Source of the DNA: Palsa-1439 sp050015495
GTDB taxonomy: Bacteria; Verrucomicrobiota; Verrucomicrobiia; Palsa-1439
Assembly (NCBI GenBank): GCA_050015495.1
Contig: JBEKBH010000008.1
Location: 69,938 to 133,937 of the forward strand
Direction: 5' to 3'
DNA: 64,000 bases
Part shown: in pieces, positions 47,365-56,269 of the stretch
Position numbering within the stretch: the first letter of the stretch is position 1
Layout of the letters: each line of letters starts with the position of its first letter
Notes under the pieces: generated by a model
Told to the model about the DNA's origin: nothing
Database searches by the model: none
Seen by the model: the letters and a program-made list of their open reading frames with translations, nothing else
Translations under genes and position numbers: made by a program

Positions 47365-49737
47365 ATGGCGGCGCGACGGCATCACAAGATGAGGAAATGG
47401 GCGATCGGCATTGGCATTGCCTTCGTGCTGTACAACATTCTCGCATTTTTCGTTCTGCCAGCGATCATCAAATCACAGATGCTCAAGCGGTTGCCTGCGT
47501 TGACGCATCGCCATGTTGCCGTGCAGGAAGTGAAACTGAATCCGTACACGCTTTCGTTCACCCTTCGCGGGTTTTCGTTGACGGAGACCAACGGTGACGA
47601 ATTTGTCTCGCTGGACGAGTTGTACGTCAATTTTGAGTCTATCTCGCTTCTCAAGCGCGGGTTCGTCTTCAGCGAGATCCATGTCAAGAAACCTTCCGCC
47701 AACATCGTTCGATTGGCCGACGGAACCTTCAACTTTTCGAACCTGCTGACGGTCACGAACGCCGCGCCGTCAGAGGCCAAACCGGCCGCGCCTCCGCCCG
47801 GCAAACAACAGTTGCCGCTGGTGATTGTCGAGGCGCTCAAGGTCGAGGATGGCCAATTCTCGTTCACCGACCTCGACCGCAAGAAGCCGTTTCAGCGCCG
47901 GTTTGGGCCGATCAACGTTACCCTGACCGATTTTACCACCCGTCCGAAGACCGGCAGCCCGTACTCCGTCGTGGTCAGCACGAAGGATGGGGAGGCGTTT
48001 GCCTGGTCAGGAGATGTGTCAATCGCGCCCCTGTATTCGGCGGGCACGTTCAAGTTGACGGGGCTGCACGTCGACAAATATGCCGCTTATGCCGAGGATG
48101 TTGTGCCCATCCGAGTTGACGGGGGCCAGGTGGATTTGCAAACGGACTATCGGGTGTCGGTGACGGGCGAAGAAGCCAGCGTCGTCGTTTCCAACATGAC
48201 TGTGGACCTGGCAGGGATTCAGGTGTCAACTGCGCAGCCGAGGCCCGCCCAAGCGCGCTTGGACAAATTGCATCTCGCGGTCGAGGGCGTATCGCTGGAC
48301 ACCGCAGCCAAACGGCTGGATGTCGCGGAGATTCGGTTGACGGACCTCACGACGGGAGTGACGCTGCTACCCGGCGCGTCCACGACCCAGAGTGTCGCCC
48401 AGGTGGCGTCCCAGCCCGCGACGGAGTCGAAACCGGCGGCGACGCAGACCAACGCGTTCCAGGTCAAGATTGATGAGGTCGCGCTTGAGAATGCCTCGTT
48501 CCATTTCACGGATAAATCGGTCGAGCCCCCTGTCGAGTCCGCGGTCGAGGAATTCAACGGGAGCGTGAAGGGCCTGACTTCCGACATGAATACGGTGGCC
48601 GTGGTGGATTTCGCGGGCAAGGTGAACAAGTACGCGCCGTTCTCGATCAAGGGCAAGATCAACCCGCTGGCGTCGGATCTGTTTGTCGATGTAGTGATAT
48701 TATTGCAGAACGATGCGCTCATGCCCACCTCGCCGTACGCCTCGAAGTACGTCGGGTTTCCGCTCGAAAGCGGCGCGCTGTCGCTCGATCTGCGCTACTA
48801 CGTCACCCAGCGCGAGTTGAAGGCCGAGAACAAGGTGCGGGTCGATCAGTTGCGGCTGGGCGAGGCCAGCAACAGTCCCGACGCGATCAAACTGCCGGTG
48901 AAACTCGGCATTGCGTTGTTGCAGGACCGCCACGGCGTGATCGCGCTCAATGTGCCCGTGAATGGCCGCCTGGACGATCCGAAATTCAAGCTCGGTCCGG
49001 TCATCATGCAGGTGTTCATGAATATCATCACCAAGGCCATCACGAAACCATTTGCCATGCTCGGGTCCATGTTTGGAGGGGGCGAGGACCTCGACCACAT
49101 CACGTTTGAGGTGGGTCAGGCCGATTTTGCAGAAGGCGAGTTGAGCAAACTCGATACGCTGGCCACCGCGTTGTACGAACGACCAGCCCTGAAGCTCGGC
49201 ATCGCGGGCTCGGTTGACCCTGTCAAAGACCGCGAGGCGTTGGCGAAACTCAAGCTGGAGCACCGGCTGGGCGAAATGCGCGTGAAGGAGTTGCAGGCGG
49301 CCGGGCAGAAGGTGACAGCGGTGGATTCCGTGCGGTTGACCCCGGAGGACCGTCAACGGCTGGTGAAACTGGCGTATGCGGAAGCGATGGGATTGGTTTC
49401 GAGCAAGGCCTCGGCCGCGCGGGCCGAGACCGTTCTGGCCCACCTGCAGACGCAAACCAATTTCGAGCCGTTGCATCCGGCGAAGAGCGCGGAGCAGGCC
49501 AGGGGCGGAGGTCCCGGGGGTGTGGTAAGCCTGGCGGACATGGAAGCGAAGCTGATCGAGGTTACGGAGGTCACCCCGGACGATTTCAAGAAGCTCATGG
49601 ATGATCGGGCCGCTGCCGTGCAGAGCTACTTGTTACAGAGCGGCAAGGTGGAACATGAACGGCTCACGGTCGTCGCTTCCAAGACCGTCGATGCCTCCTT
49701 CCAGGGCGCGAATCGGGTGAATCTGACGCTGCAATAA
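47365..49737 (+). CDS. DUF748 family envelope protein
   Basis: 790 residues from the ATG at 47365 (start uncertain: 47332 and 47389 are in frame). A cytoplasmic basic start and one membrane helix (about 11-30) precede a very long periplasmic part. It has the DUF748/AsmA-like pattern: VKLNPYTLSFTLRGFSLTE, repeated beta-strand domains, GVIALNVPVNGRLDDPKF and an ending VDASFQGANRVNLTLQ. Related proteins bridge the periplasm and influence outer-membrane lipid balance. Helical region near 600-690 is Lys/Glu-rich. Stops four bases before the convergent ABC gene. Confidence 0.85.
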   Translation: MAARRHHKMRKWAIGIGIAFVLYNILAFFVLPAIIKSQMLKRLPALTHRHVAVQEVKLNPYTLSFTLRGFSLTETNGDEFVSLDELYVNFESISLLKRGFVFSEIHVKKPSANIVRLADGTFNFSNLLTVTNAAPSEAKPAAPPPGKQQLPLVIVEALKVEDGQFSFTDLDRKKPFQRRFGPINVTLTDFTTRPKTGSPYSVVVSTKDGEAFAWSGDVSIAPLYSAGTFKLTGLHVDKYAAYAEDVVPIRVDGGQVDLQTDYRVSVTGEEASVVVSNMTVDLAGIQVSTAQPRPAQARLDKLHLAVEGVSLDTAAKRLDVAEIRLTDLTTGVTLLPGASTTQSVAQVASQPATESKPAATQTNAFQVKIDEVALENASFHFTDKSVEPPVESAVEEFNGSVKGLTSDMNTVAVVDFAGKVNKYAPFSIKGKINPLASDLFVDVVILLQNDALMPTSPYASKYVGFPLESGALSLDLRYYVTQRELKAENKVRVDQLRLGEASNSPDAIKLPVKLGIALLQDRHGVIALNVPVNGRLDDPKFKLGPVIMQVFMNIITKAITKPFAMLGSMFGGGEDLDHITFEVGQADFAEGELSKLDTLATALYERPALKLGIAGSVDPVKDREALAKLKLEHRLGEMRVKELQAAGQKVTAVDSVRLTPEDRQRLVKLAYAEAMGLVSSKASAARAETVLAHLQTQTNFEPLHPAKSAEQARGGGPGGVVSLADMEAKLIEVTEVTPDDFKKLMDDRAAAVQSYLLQSGKVEHERLTVVASKTVDASFQGANRVNLTLQ

Positions 49738-49741
49738 CCGC

Positions 49742-50557
49742 TCAGATCACGGCGCGCGATTTCGCCGTGACCGACATCGTGTACTGCTGGCTCCTGCAGG
49801 ACAACTTCACGGATGCGTTGAACGCACGCCCAAGCAGTTCCGATGTCAGCACGTCTGCCTTCCGCCCCTGCGCCAACACGCGGCCGGCCTTGAGGAGCAG
49901 CACATGCGAGAATACAGGCGCAATTTCCTCCACGTGATGCGTGACGAGCAGGAGCGTCGGCGCGCCCCGTCGACGCCCAAGGTCTTCGAGGAATCGCAGA
50001 AAATGGACGCGGGCGACGGGATCCAGCCCGGCGCACGGTTCATCAAGAATCAGGAGCGGTGGATCGGCCATCAAGGCGCGGCCGATGAGCACCCGTTGAC
50101 GTTCCCCGTGTGACAGGACACGCCAGGGGCGGGCGGCGAGATGCGAACACTCAATACTTCTTAGAATCTGGGCGGCGCGCTTGCGATCGGCGGACGTTGG
50201 TTTTCCCCAGTAATCAATCATCGCGTATTTGCCGCTCACAATCGTCTCCAGCGCCGGTTCCTCCTCAGCCATCATTTGCCGGACCGACGAACTGACCAGG
50301 CCGACGCGCTTCCGCAGCTCGCGCCAGTCCGTTTCGCCGTAGCGTTCGCCCAGCACCTCAATCGTGCCGGCGGTTGGCGTAAGGTAGGCGGTCAACGCGC
50401 TGAGCAAGGACGTTTTCCCCGAACCATTCGCGCCCAGAATGGCCCAATGCTGGCCGTGCTCCACGCGCCACGACACATCGTGAAGAATGACCGTCTCCCC
50501 GCGCTCCACGCGCAAGTCGCGGACGTTCAGGACAACGGATGTTCGCTGCCTCATCAT
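49742..50557 (-). CDS. ABC transporter ATP-binding protein
   Basis: 271 residues from the ATG at 50557 (in-frame ATGs at 50554 and 50587). Walker A GANGSGKTS, signature LSHGERQR in place of LSGGE, Walker B PLLILDEP and H-loop THHVEEI. No membrane domain and no permease gene lies next to it, so the transported substrate is unknown; it resembles the ModF/YheS-like or iron-type stand-alone ATPases. The SHGE signature is a small variation. Confidence 0.85.
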   Translation of the reverse strand: MMRQRTSVVLNVRDLRVERGETVILHDVSWRVEHGQHWAILGANGSGKTSLLSALTAYLTPTAGTIEVLGERYGETDWRELRKRVGLVSSSVRQMMAEEEPALETIVSGKYAMIDYWGKPTSADRKRAAQILRSIECSHLAARPWRVLSHGERQRVLIGRALMADPPLLILDEPCAGLDPVARVHFLRFLEDLGRRRGAPTLLLVTHHVEEIAPVFSHVLLLKAGRVLAQGRKADVLTSELLGRAFNASVKLSCRSQQYTMSVTAKSRAVI

Positions 50558-50614
50558 GACACAGGATGGTAACACAAACGTCGACAACTCGTCTGCTGCG
50601 GGTGCGCTTGCCTC

Positions 50615-50644
50615 TTGCCAGCAGGTTTATGGTTCGGCTATGTT
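50615..50644 (+). promoter_or_regulatory. Predicted promoter abutting purA
   Basis: TTGCCA at 50615-50620 and TATGTT at 50639-50644 with 18-base spacing; transcription near 50651 and ATG at 50654, no Shine-Dalgarno. Confidence 0.5.
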
Positions 50645-50653
50645 GACGTGGTT

Positions 50654-51925
50654 ATGGCAACGACGGTTTTAGTAGGCGCCCAGTGGGGCGATGAGGGCAA
50701 GGGCAAGGTCATCGACGTGCTCACCGAGCAGGCGGACGTGGTGGTGCGCTATCAGGGCGGCAGCAACGCGGGCCACACGGTCGAAGTCGGCGACCAGAAG
50801 TATGTATTGCACCTGATCCCGTCGGGAATTCTCCATCCCGGCAAGATCAGCGTGATCGGCAACGGCGTGGTGGTCGATCCCGGGGCATTGCTCGACGAAA
50901 TCGAGCACCTCCGCAGTCGCGGTGTGACCATCGACGGCAATCTGTACGTGAGCGAGACGGCGCATCTCGTGTTCCCGTACCACAAGCTACTGGACGAGAT
51001 TCGCGAGGAGCAAAAGGGCAAACGCAAGATCGGGACCACCAAGCGCGGGATCGGCCCCGCTTACGCCGACAAGGTCGCGCGCACGGGCCTCCGACTGGTC
51101 GATTTGCTTTCGCCGGAACGCTTCTCCGAGAAGCTGCGTCGAAAGATCCGGGAAAACAACGAGATTTTCAAGGCGTTCGGAGCGAAGCCGTTGAGTTTCG
51201 CGAAGATCAACGGCGAGTATTTGGAATATGGACGCAAATTGCGACCGTTCATTACCGACACCGTGACGCTGCTCAATCGCGCCGTGCGCAATGGACGAAA
51301 CGTCCTGTTCGAGGGCGCGCAGGGCACACTGCTCGACATTGATTTTGGGACCTATCCATTCGTGACCAGTTCGAACGCCACGGCCGGCGGAGCCTGCATT
51401 GGCACGGGTGTCCCACCGCACCGGGTGGACCGCGTGGTCGGTGTGATGAAGGCCTACGCGACACGCGTGGGCGAGGGACCGTTCCCGACGGAACTGCTCG
51501 ACGATCACGGTTTGCTGCTGCGCGAGACGGGCCGCGAATTCGGAGCGACCACGGGCCGGCCGCGGCGGTGTGGTTGGTTTGACGCCGTGGCAAGCCGATA
51601 CTCGGTCATGGTCAACGGCATCGACGAACTGGCGGTGACGAAACTCGACGTGCTCGACGCCCTGCCGCGGATCAAGGTGTGCGTTGCCTACAAAGTGGGC
51701 GGCCGGGTTTACGAAACCGTGCCCAACGACATCAACGTGCTGGAGCGGTGCGCGCCCGTCTATCAGGAATTCGACGGCTGGCAAATGTCCACGAAACAGG
51801 CGCAGGAATTCGACCAATTGCCGAAGCGCGCCCGGGTGTACCTCCAGAAGTTGGCCCAGCTCAGCGGCGCGAAACTCAGCCTCGTGTCCGTCGGCGCCCG
51901 GCGCGAGGAGACGATATTCCTGTGA
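50654..51925 (+). CDS. purA: Adenylosuccinate synthetase
   Basis: 423 residues from the ATG at 50654, where MATTVLVGAQWGDEGKGK is the conserved PurA N-terminus with the GTP-binding GDEGKGK. Further motifs: GGSNAGHTV, GTTKRGIGPAYADKVAR, EGAQGTLLDIDFGTYPFVTS and GRPRRCGWFD. Makes adenylosuccinate from IMP and Asp in AMP synthesis. About 80 bases before the uppS start; first gene of a long plus-strand run. Confidence 0.97.
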   Translation: MATTVLVGAQWGDEGKGKVIDVLTEQADVVVRYQGGSNAGHTVEVGDQKYVLHLIPSGILHPGKISVIGNGVVVDPGALLDEIEHLRSRGVTIDGNLYVSETAHLVFPYHKLLDEIREEQKGKRKIGTTKRGIGPAYADKVARTGLRLVDLLSPERFSEKLRRKIRENNEIFKAFGAKPLSFAKINGEYLEYGRKLRPFITDTVTLLNRAVRNGRNVLFEGAQGTLLDIDFGTYPFVTSSNATAGGACIGTGVPPHRVDRVVGVMKAYATRVGEGPFPTELLDDHGLLLRETGREFGATTGRPRRCGWFDAVASRYSVMVNGIDELAVTKLDVLDALPRIKVCVAYKVGGRVYETVPNDINVLERCAPVYQEFDGWQMSTKQAQEFDQLPKRARVYLQKLAQLSGAKLSLVSVGARREETIFL

Positions 51926-52007
51926 CGTATATGCGGATGACGCCTCAACAAATTGTTTGGCTTTCGGCAACATCAAGTTAGGAAGCCCGGCATAACGGCA
52001 AGAGCAA

Positions 52008-52739
52008 GTGACGCCACATCTCAAAACCATCCCCCGCCACGTCGCCATCATCATGGACGGCAACGGGCGCTGGGCCCGCGCGCGCGGGCTGCCGCGTATC
52101 GAGGGGCATCGTCGCGCCGCAGAAAGCGTCCGTGAAATCGTCCGCGTCTCGGGCGAATTGGGAATTGATTACCTGACACTGTACGCATTCTCGACCGAGA
52201 ACTGGAATCGTCCCAGGGCCGAGGTTTCTGGTTTGATGCGGTTGTTGGATTTCTTCCTGAAGCAAGAGGTCGTCGAGTTGAACAAGAACAACGTGCGGCT
52301 CACCGCCATCGGGCGGTTGCACGAACTGCCGGCCCGCGCCCAACGTCAATTGGAAAAATCCATCGACGCATTGAAGAAGAATACCGGCCTGACGCTGGTG
52401 CTCGCGCTGAGTTACGGCGCCCGCGCGGAGATCGTCGATGCGGTGCGATCGATCTGCCGCGAGGTGAAGGGCGGGAGACTCGACGTGTCGGGTATCGATG
52501 AAAAGGTCATCTCGCAGCACCTGTACACCCGCGCGATTCCTGACCCGGATTTGCTGATTCGAACCAGCGGCGAGATGCGCATCAGCAATTTCCTGCTGTG
52601 GCAGATTTCGTACGCGGAGATTTACGTCACCGAAACGCTCTGGCCCGATTTCCGCCGGACCGAGTACCTGAAGGCGCTGGCAGACTACGGGGGTAGGGAC
52701 CGCCGTTTCGGCCGGGTCAGCCCGAACGAGGCCGCGTGA
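52008..52739 (+). CDS. uppS: Undecaprenyl diphosphate synthase (UppS)
   Basis: 243 residues from the GTG at 52008. Cis-prenyltransferase motifs: IIMDGNGRWARARGLPR with catalytic Asp, EGHRRA, YLTLYAFSTENWNRP, and the end block PDLLIRTSGEMRISNFLLWQ. It makes the C55 carrier for peptidoglycan and LPS precursors. Overlaps cdsA by four bases (GTGA). In the same run as dxr and ispG, which supply its substrates. Confidence 0.95.
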   Translation: MTPHLKTIPRHVAIIMDGNGRWARARGLPRIEGHRRAAESVREIVRVSGELGIDYLTLYAFSTENWNRPRAEVSGLMRLLDFFLKQEVVELNKNNVRLTAIGRLHELPARAQRQLEKSIDALKKNTGLTLVLALSYGARAEIVDAVRSICREVKGGRLDVSGIDEKVISQHLYTRAIPDPDLLIRTSGEMRISNFLLWQISYAEIYVTETLWPDFRRTEYLKALADYGGRDRRFGRVSPNEAA

Positions 52740-53701
52740 GCGTCGCCTCCGGCAATTCCGGTGTCGTCGCGTCCGCCTCCGGTGAACATTCTCCGAACGT
52801 CGCGAGCAATGCGACCGCCACCACATTGCCAGCTTCGCGCAGCGGCTTCCGCTGGCGGCTGATCAGTTCCCTCGCGCTCTGGGCCATCATGCTGGCGGTG
52901 GTCTTCTGGCTCCCGCCAACCGCGATGTACATTTTTATGAATGTGGTCATCGCCCGCGCCGTGTGGGAGTTCTACAAGATTTGCGAGGCCAAGGGGCTGC
53001 CGGCATACAAGGTCTGGGGCGTGATTGGTACCGTGGCGCTGGTTTCGGGAAGCTGGTTCGTCTTCGGCATGAGACAATCCCGGCCGACCGCTGATTTCGC
53101 GGCGTTGTCGTACGACTTCGATATTTGCATTCTTCTGGTGTTTGCCCTCGGCGTGTTCATCCGCCAGTTCCCGCAAAAGCTGAATGCGCACGGCATCGAA
53201 ACGATGTCGGTCACGTTGTTCGGGTTGATCTACGTCGCGTGGCTTGGGAATTTCATCACGCGCATCAATTTCGTCGTGGTCAACGGCCGGTACTGGGTCA
53301 TGTACCTCGTCGTCGTAACGAAGTTCACCGACATGGGCGCGTACCTGGTTGGCGTGACTCTCGGTCGCCATAAAATGATCCCGCACATCAGTCCGAAAAA
53401 GACCTGGGAAGGCACCGTCGGCGGAATACTCTTCGGCATCGGCGGCTCGTGGTTGTGTTACGCGATCTTACCCGAGTTGTCCCGGGACGGATTGAACCTT
53501 CTTCATATGGTTGTACTGGGGCTGTTGCTAGGCTGCGCCGCCGTGATCGGCGATCTGGCGGAGTCGCTCGTCAAGCGCGAGGCGGGTGTCAAGGATTCCA
53601 GCACCATCCTTCCCGGGCACGGCGGCTGCCTCGACATGGTCGATAGCCTGCTGTTCACCGCGCCACTGTTGTATGTGTACATGAGATTGGTCCTCCGGTG
53701 A
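52736..53701 (+). CDS. cdsA: Phosphatidate cytidylyltransferase
   Basis: 321 residues from the GTG at 52736, with about eight membrane helices. Signature SPKKTWEGTVGGILFG and GDLAESLVKREAGVKDSS followed by GHGGCLDMVDS. Most CdsA proteins have DRxD there; here the Arg is Met. It makes CDP-diacylglycerol, the precursor of all phospholipids. The first 50 residues are a non-conserved Ser/Ala-rich extension. Overlaps uppS and dxr, so coupled translation is likely. Confidence 0.93.
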   Translation: MSVASGNSGVVASASGEHSPNVASNATATTLPASRSGFRWRLISSLALWAIMLAVVFWLPPTAMYIFMNVVIARAVWEFYKICEAKGLPAYKVWGVIGTVALVSGSWFVFGMRQSRPTADFAALSYDFDICILLVFALGVFIRQFPQKLNAHGIETMSVTLFGLIYVAWLGNFITRINFVVVNGRYWVMYLVVVTKFTDMGAYLVGVTLGRHKMIPHISPKKTWEGTVGGILFGIGGSWLCYAILPELSRDGLNLLHMVVLGLLLGCAAVIGDLAESLVKREAGVKDSSTILPGHGGCLDMVDSLLFTAPLLYVYMRLVLR

Positions 53702-54873
53702 TGAAGCCCAAGAACATTGTCTTGCTGGGATGCACCGGATCCATCGGCGTGAGCACGCAGAAGGTGGTGGCGGATTTGCCCGATCAAATCCGCATTGTCG
53801 GCATGGCGTCGCGCGAGAATGTCGATGGCATGGAACAGGCGATTCGCCAGTTCCGGCCGCTGGCGGTTGGGATGACGAACCGCCAGAAGGCGGAAGAATT
53901 GAAACGGCGCGTGGGTGGGAAAATTCCCGTGCACGCCGGCGAGCGCGGGCTGGTCGAGTTGGCGACAATGCCGGAAGCCGACATCGTGCTGGTGGCAATT
54001 GTTGGGACCGCGGGGTTGGAGCCGGCGTTGGCGGCGATTCGGGCGGGGAAGGATTTGGCCGTTGCGTCGAAGGAAATCCTCGTGATGGCGGGCGAACTCG
54101 TGATGAGCGAGGCCCGCAAGCACGGGGTCAAAGTATTGCCCGTGGACAGCGAACACAGCGCCATTTTTCAATGTCTCGAAGGCCGCGACCCGCAGGACGT
54201 GAACCGGCTGATTCTCACGGCATCCGGCGGACCGTTTCGGCGGACGCCGCGCGAGGAATTTGCCGGGATCACGGTCGCGCAGGCGCTCAAACACCCCAGT
54301 TGGAACATGGGCCAGAAGATCACCATTGATTCCGCCACCCTGTTCAACAAGGGACTTGAGATGATCGAGGCACGGTGGCTGTTTGATATGGAAGTCGACC
54401 GCGTGGACGTGATGGTCCATCCGCAGAGCGTGGTGCATTCGATGGTCGAATTCAGGGACGGAACGATCCTGGCGCAGTTGAGCGTGCCGGATATGCGTTA
54501 CCCGATTCAGTACGCATTGACGTGGCCGCGCCGGCTGCCGAACTCGATGCCGCCCACGGACCTTGCCAGGATTGGGTCGCTGACCTTTGAAAATCCCGAC
54601 CGCGAGAAATTTCCGTCGTTGCGGCTGGCGCAGGAAGCGGGTCGCGCGGGTGGAACGATGCCAGCCGTGTTCAACGCGGCGAATGAGGTGGCGGTGGCGA
54701 GGTTCGTGGACGGGAAGATTGGGTTCCTGCAGATTTTCGAGACCGTGGAAAAGGTCATGCGGGCGCATCACACGGGCGGGCCGGTGGGGGCGTCGTGGGT
54801 TGCATCACCGACGTTGGATGTTATACTGAAGGCGGACCTTTGGGCCAGGAAGGAAGCAGAGAATGTCTCCTGA
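53701..54873 (+). CDS. dxr: 1-deoxy-D-xylulose-5-phosphate reductoisomerase
   Basis: 390 residues from the ATG at 53701 (GTG 53698 also possible). NADPH motif GCTGSIGVST, metal-binding SEHSAIFQ, ASGGPFR, HPSWNMGQKITIDSATLFNK and HPQSVVHSMVEF. Second step of the MEP (non-mevalonate) isoprenoid pathway. ispG lies two genes downstream. Overlaps cdsA by one base and rseP by eleven. Confidence 0.97.
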   Translation: MKPKNIVLLGCTGSIGVSTQKVVADLPDQIRIVGMASRENVDGMEQAIRQFRPLAVGMTNRQKAEELKRRVGGKIPVHAGERGLVELATMPEADIVLVAIVGTAGLEPALAAIRAGKDLAVASKEILVMAGELVMSEARKHGVKVLPVDSEHSAIFQCLEGRDPQDVNRLILTASGGPFRRTPREEFAGITVAQALKHPSWNMGQKITIDSATLFNKGLEMIEARWLFDMEVDRVDVMVHPQSVVHSMVEFRDGTILAQLSVPDMRYPIQYALTWPRRLPNSMPPTDLARIGSLTFENPDREKFPSLRLAQEAGRAGGTMPAVFNAANEVAVARFVDGKIGFLQIFETVEKVMRAHHTGGPVGASWVASPTLDVILKADLWARKEAENVS

Positions 54874-56269
54874 TACAGTCATGGTGTTTCTGACGAACGC
54901 GGTGTATCCCGCGCTTCTCGTGCTCTTCTTCTTCGGGCTGACGATTTTTATCCACGAGTTGGGGCATTTTCTGGTCGCGAAACGCTGCGGAATGAAGGTC
55001 GAGCGGTTTTCAGTGGGTTTTGGCCCGAAGATTTGGGGCTACACGAAAGACGGGATCGACTATCGTGTTTCGTGGTTTCCGTTCGGTGGTTACGTGGCGC
55101 TGCCGCAAATGTCGCCAATGGAAGTCGTCGAAGGGGAAACCGAGTCAAAAGCGGAAGATCTGCCTCCCATCTCACCCGGTTCCAAATTCAAGGTCGCGAT
55201 CGCCGGCCCGTTTATGAACGTCGGCTTGGCCATGGTGCTGGCGACAACCCTGTGGTACGTCGGGATGCCAACCAACCTGGCGGTTGTCGGCTGGGTCGAT
55301 TCGGGCAGCCCGGAGGAACTGGCCGGTGTGCGCCCCGGCGACCGCATTGTGCAAGTGAACGACCAGAAAGTGAAAACGTGGAGTGACTTCATGGAAGTCG
55401 TGGCGTTCAGCCGTGAGCCAACGGTGCGTGTGGTGGTCGAGCGCGACGGGCAGCAGAAGGAGTTCCTGCTGGAAACGAAGTTGAACGAGCAGTTTGGCGT
55501 CAAGATGTTGGAACACCTCTGGCCGCGCGGGCATCCGTTTGCCCAGAGAGTGCTGGGCGATTCGCCCGCGGAGCGCGCCGGGCTGCGCATGGGTGACCAG
55601 TTCGTGTCGATCGAGGGGATCCCCATTTACAGTTCGGATCAATTGCGGGAATTGATCGGCAAGCGGGCCGACCAGTCCACGGAAATCAAGGTGCGCCGCG
55701 GCAGTGAGGCGATGTTGCTGACGGTGACTCCCGAATTAAGCGCCGAGGAGAAGGTCGGACGCATTGGCGTCCAGTTGGGCGATCACATGGAGATTGTCCG
55801 TCCAGGCCCGACGCCCATCGATCAATTTACCGACATCCTTGTCTCGATGGGGCGCATGGTCAGGGGGCTGGCGCATTCCAAGGAGACCGGTGTGACAGCC
55901 AAGAGCATGAGCGGGCCGGTGGGCATACTGGCCATTTGGTGGTATGCCATCGTCAGTGGCGGGTTGCGCCAGGGGTTGCATATCGCGGTGCTGCTCAATA
56001 TCAATCTCGCCGTTATCAACTTGCTGCCTCTGCCTGTACTCGACGGCGGGCACGTCCTCTTCGCCGCGATTGAGGCCGTGCGCCGCAAACCATTGAGCGC
56101 ACGTCTCGTGCATGCCGCCTCCATGACTTTTGCGGTTCTGCTGATCACGTTCATGCTGTACGTTACGTTTTTTGATATCCAGAGGCTGACGTTCGGTCGG
56201 TCCCGGATGCAACCGAAAGCGGGCACGGAGGAAACTGCGCCGGCCGCGGAGCCAGCCGCACACCCATGA
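54863..56269 (+). CDS. rseP: Site-2 intramembrane metalloprotease RseP
   Basis: 468 residues. HELGH zinc motif at residues 31-35 inside the first membrane helix, GPFMNVGLAM, two PDZ domains (about 150-215 and 235-310), and the third-ligand helix NLLPLPVLDGGHVLF. RseP clips anti-sigma factors or membrane proteins after a first cut, and removes signal peptides. GGAAGCAGAGA before the ATG. A Pro/Ala/Glu-rich C-terminal tail of about 40 residues is unusual. Overlaps ispG by four bases. Confidence 0.95.
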   Translation: MSPDTVMVFLTNAVYPALLVLFFFGLTIFIHELGHFLVAKRCGMKVERFSVGFGPKIWGYTKDGIDYRVSWFPFGGYVALPQMSPMEVVEGETESKAEDLPPISPGSKFKVAIAGPFMNVGLAMVLATTLWYVGMPTNLAVVGWVDSGSPEELAGVRPGDRIVQVNDQKVKTWSDFMEVVAFSREPTVRVVVERDGQQKEFLLETKLNEQFGVKMLEHLWPRGHPFAQRVLGDSPAERAGLRMGDQFVSIEGIPIYSSDQLRELIGKRADQSTEIKVRRGSEAMLLTVTPELSAEEKVGRIGVQLGDHMEIVRPGPTPIDQFTDILVSMGRMVRGLAHSKETGVTAKSMSGPVGILAIWWYAIVSGGLRQGLHIAVLLNINLAVINLLPLPVLDGGHVLFAAIEAVRRKPLSARLVHAASMTFAVLLITFMLYVTFFDIQRLTFGRSRMQPKAGTEETAPAAEPAAHP

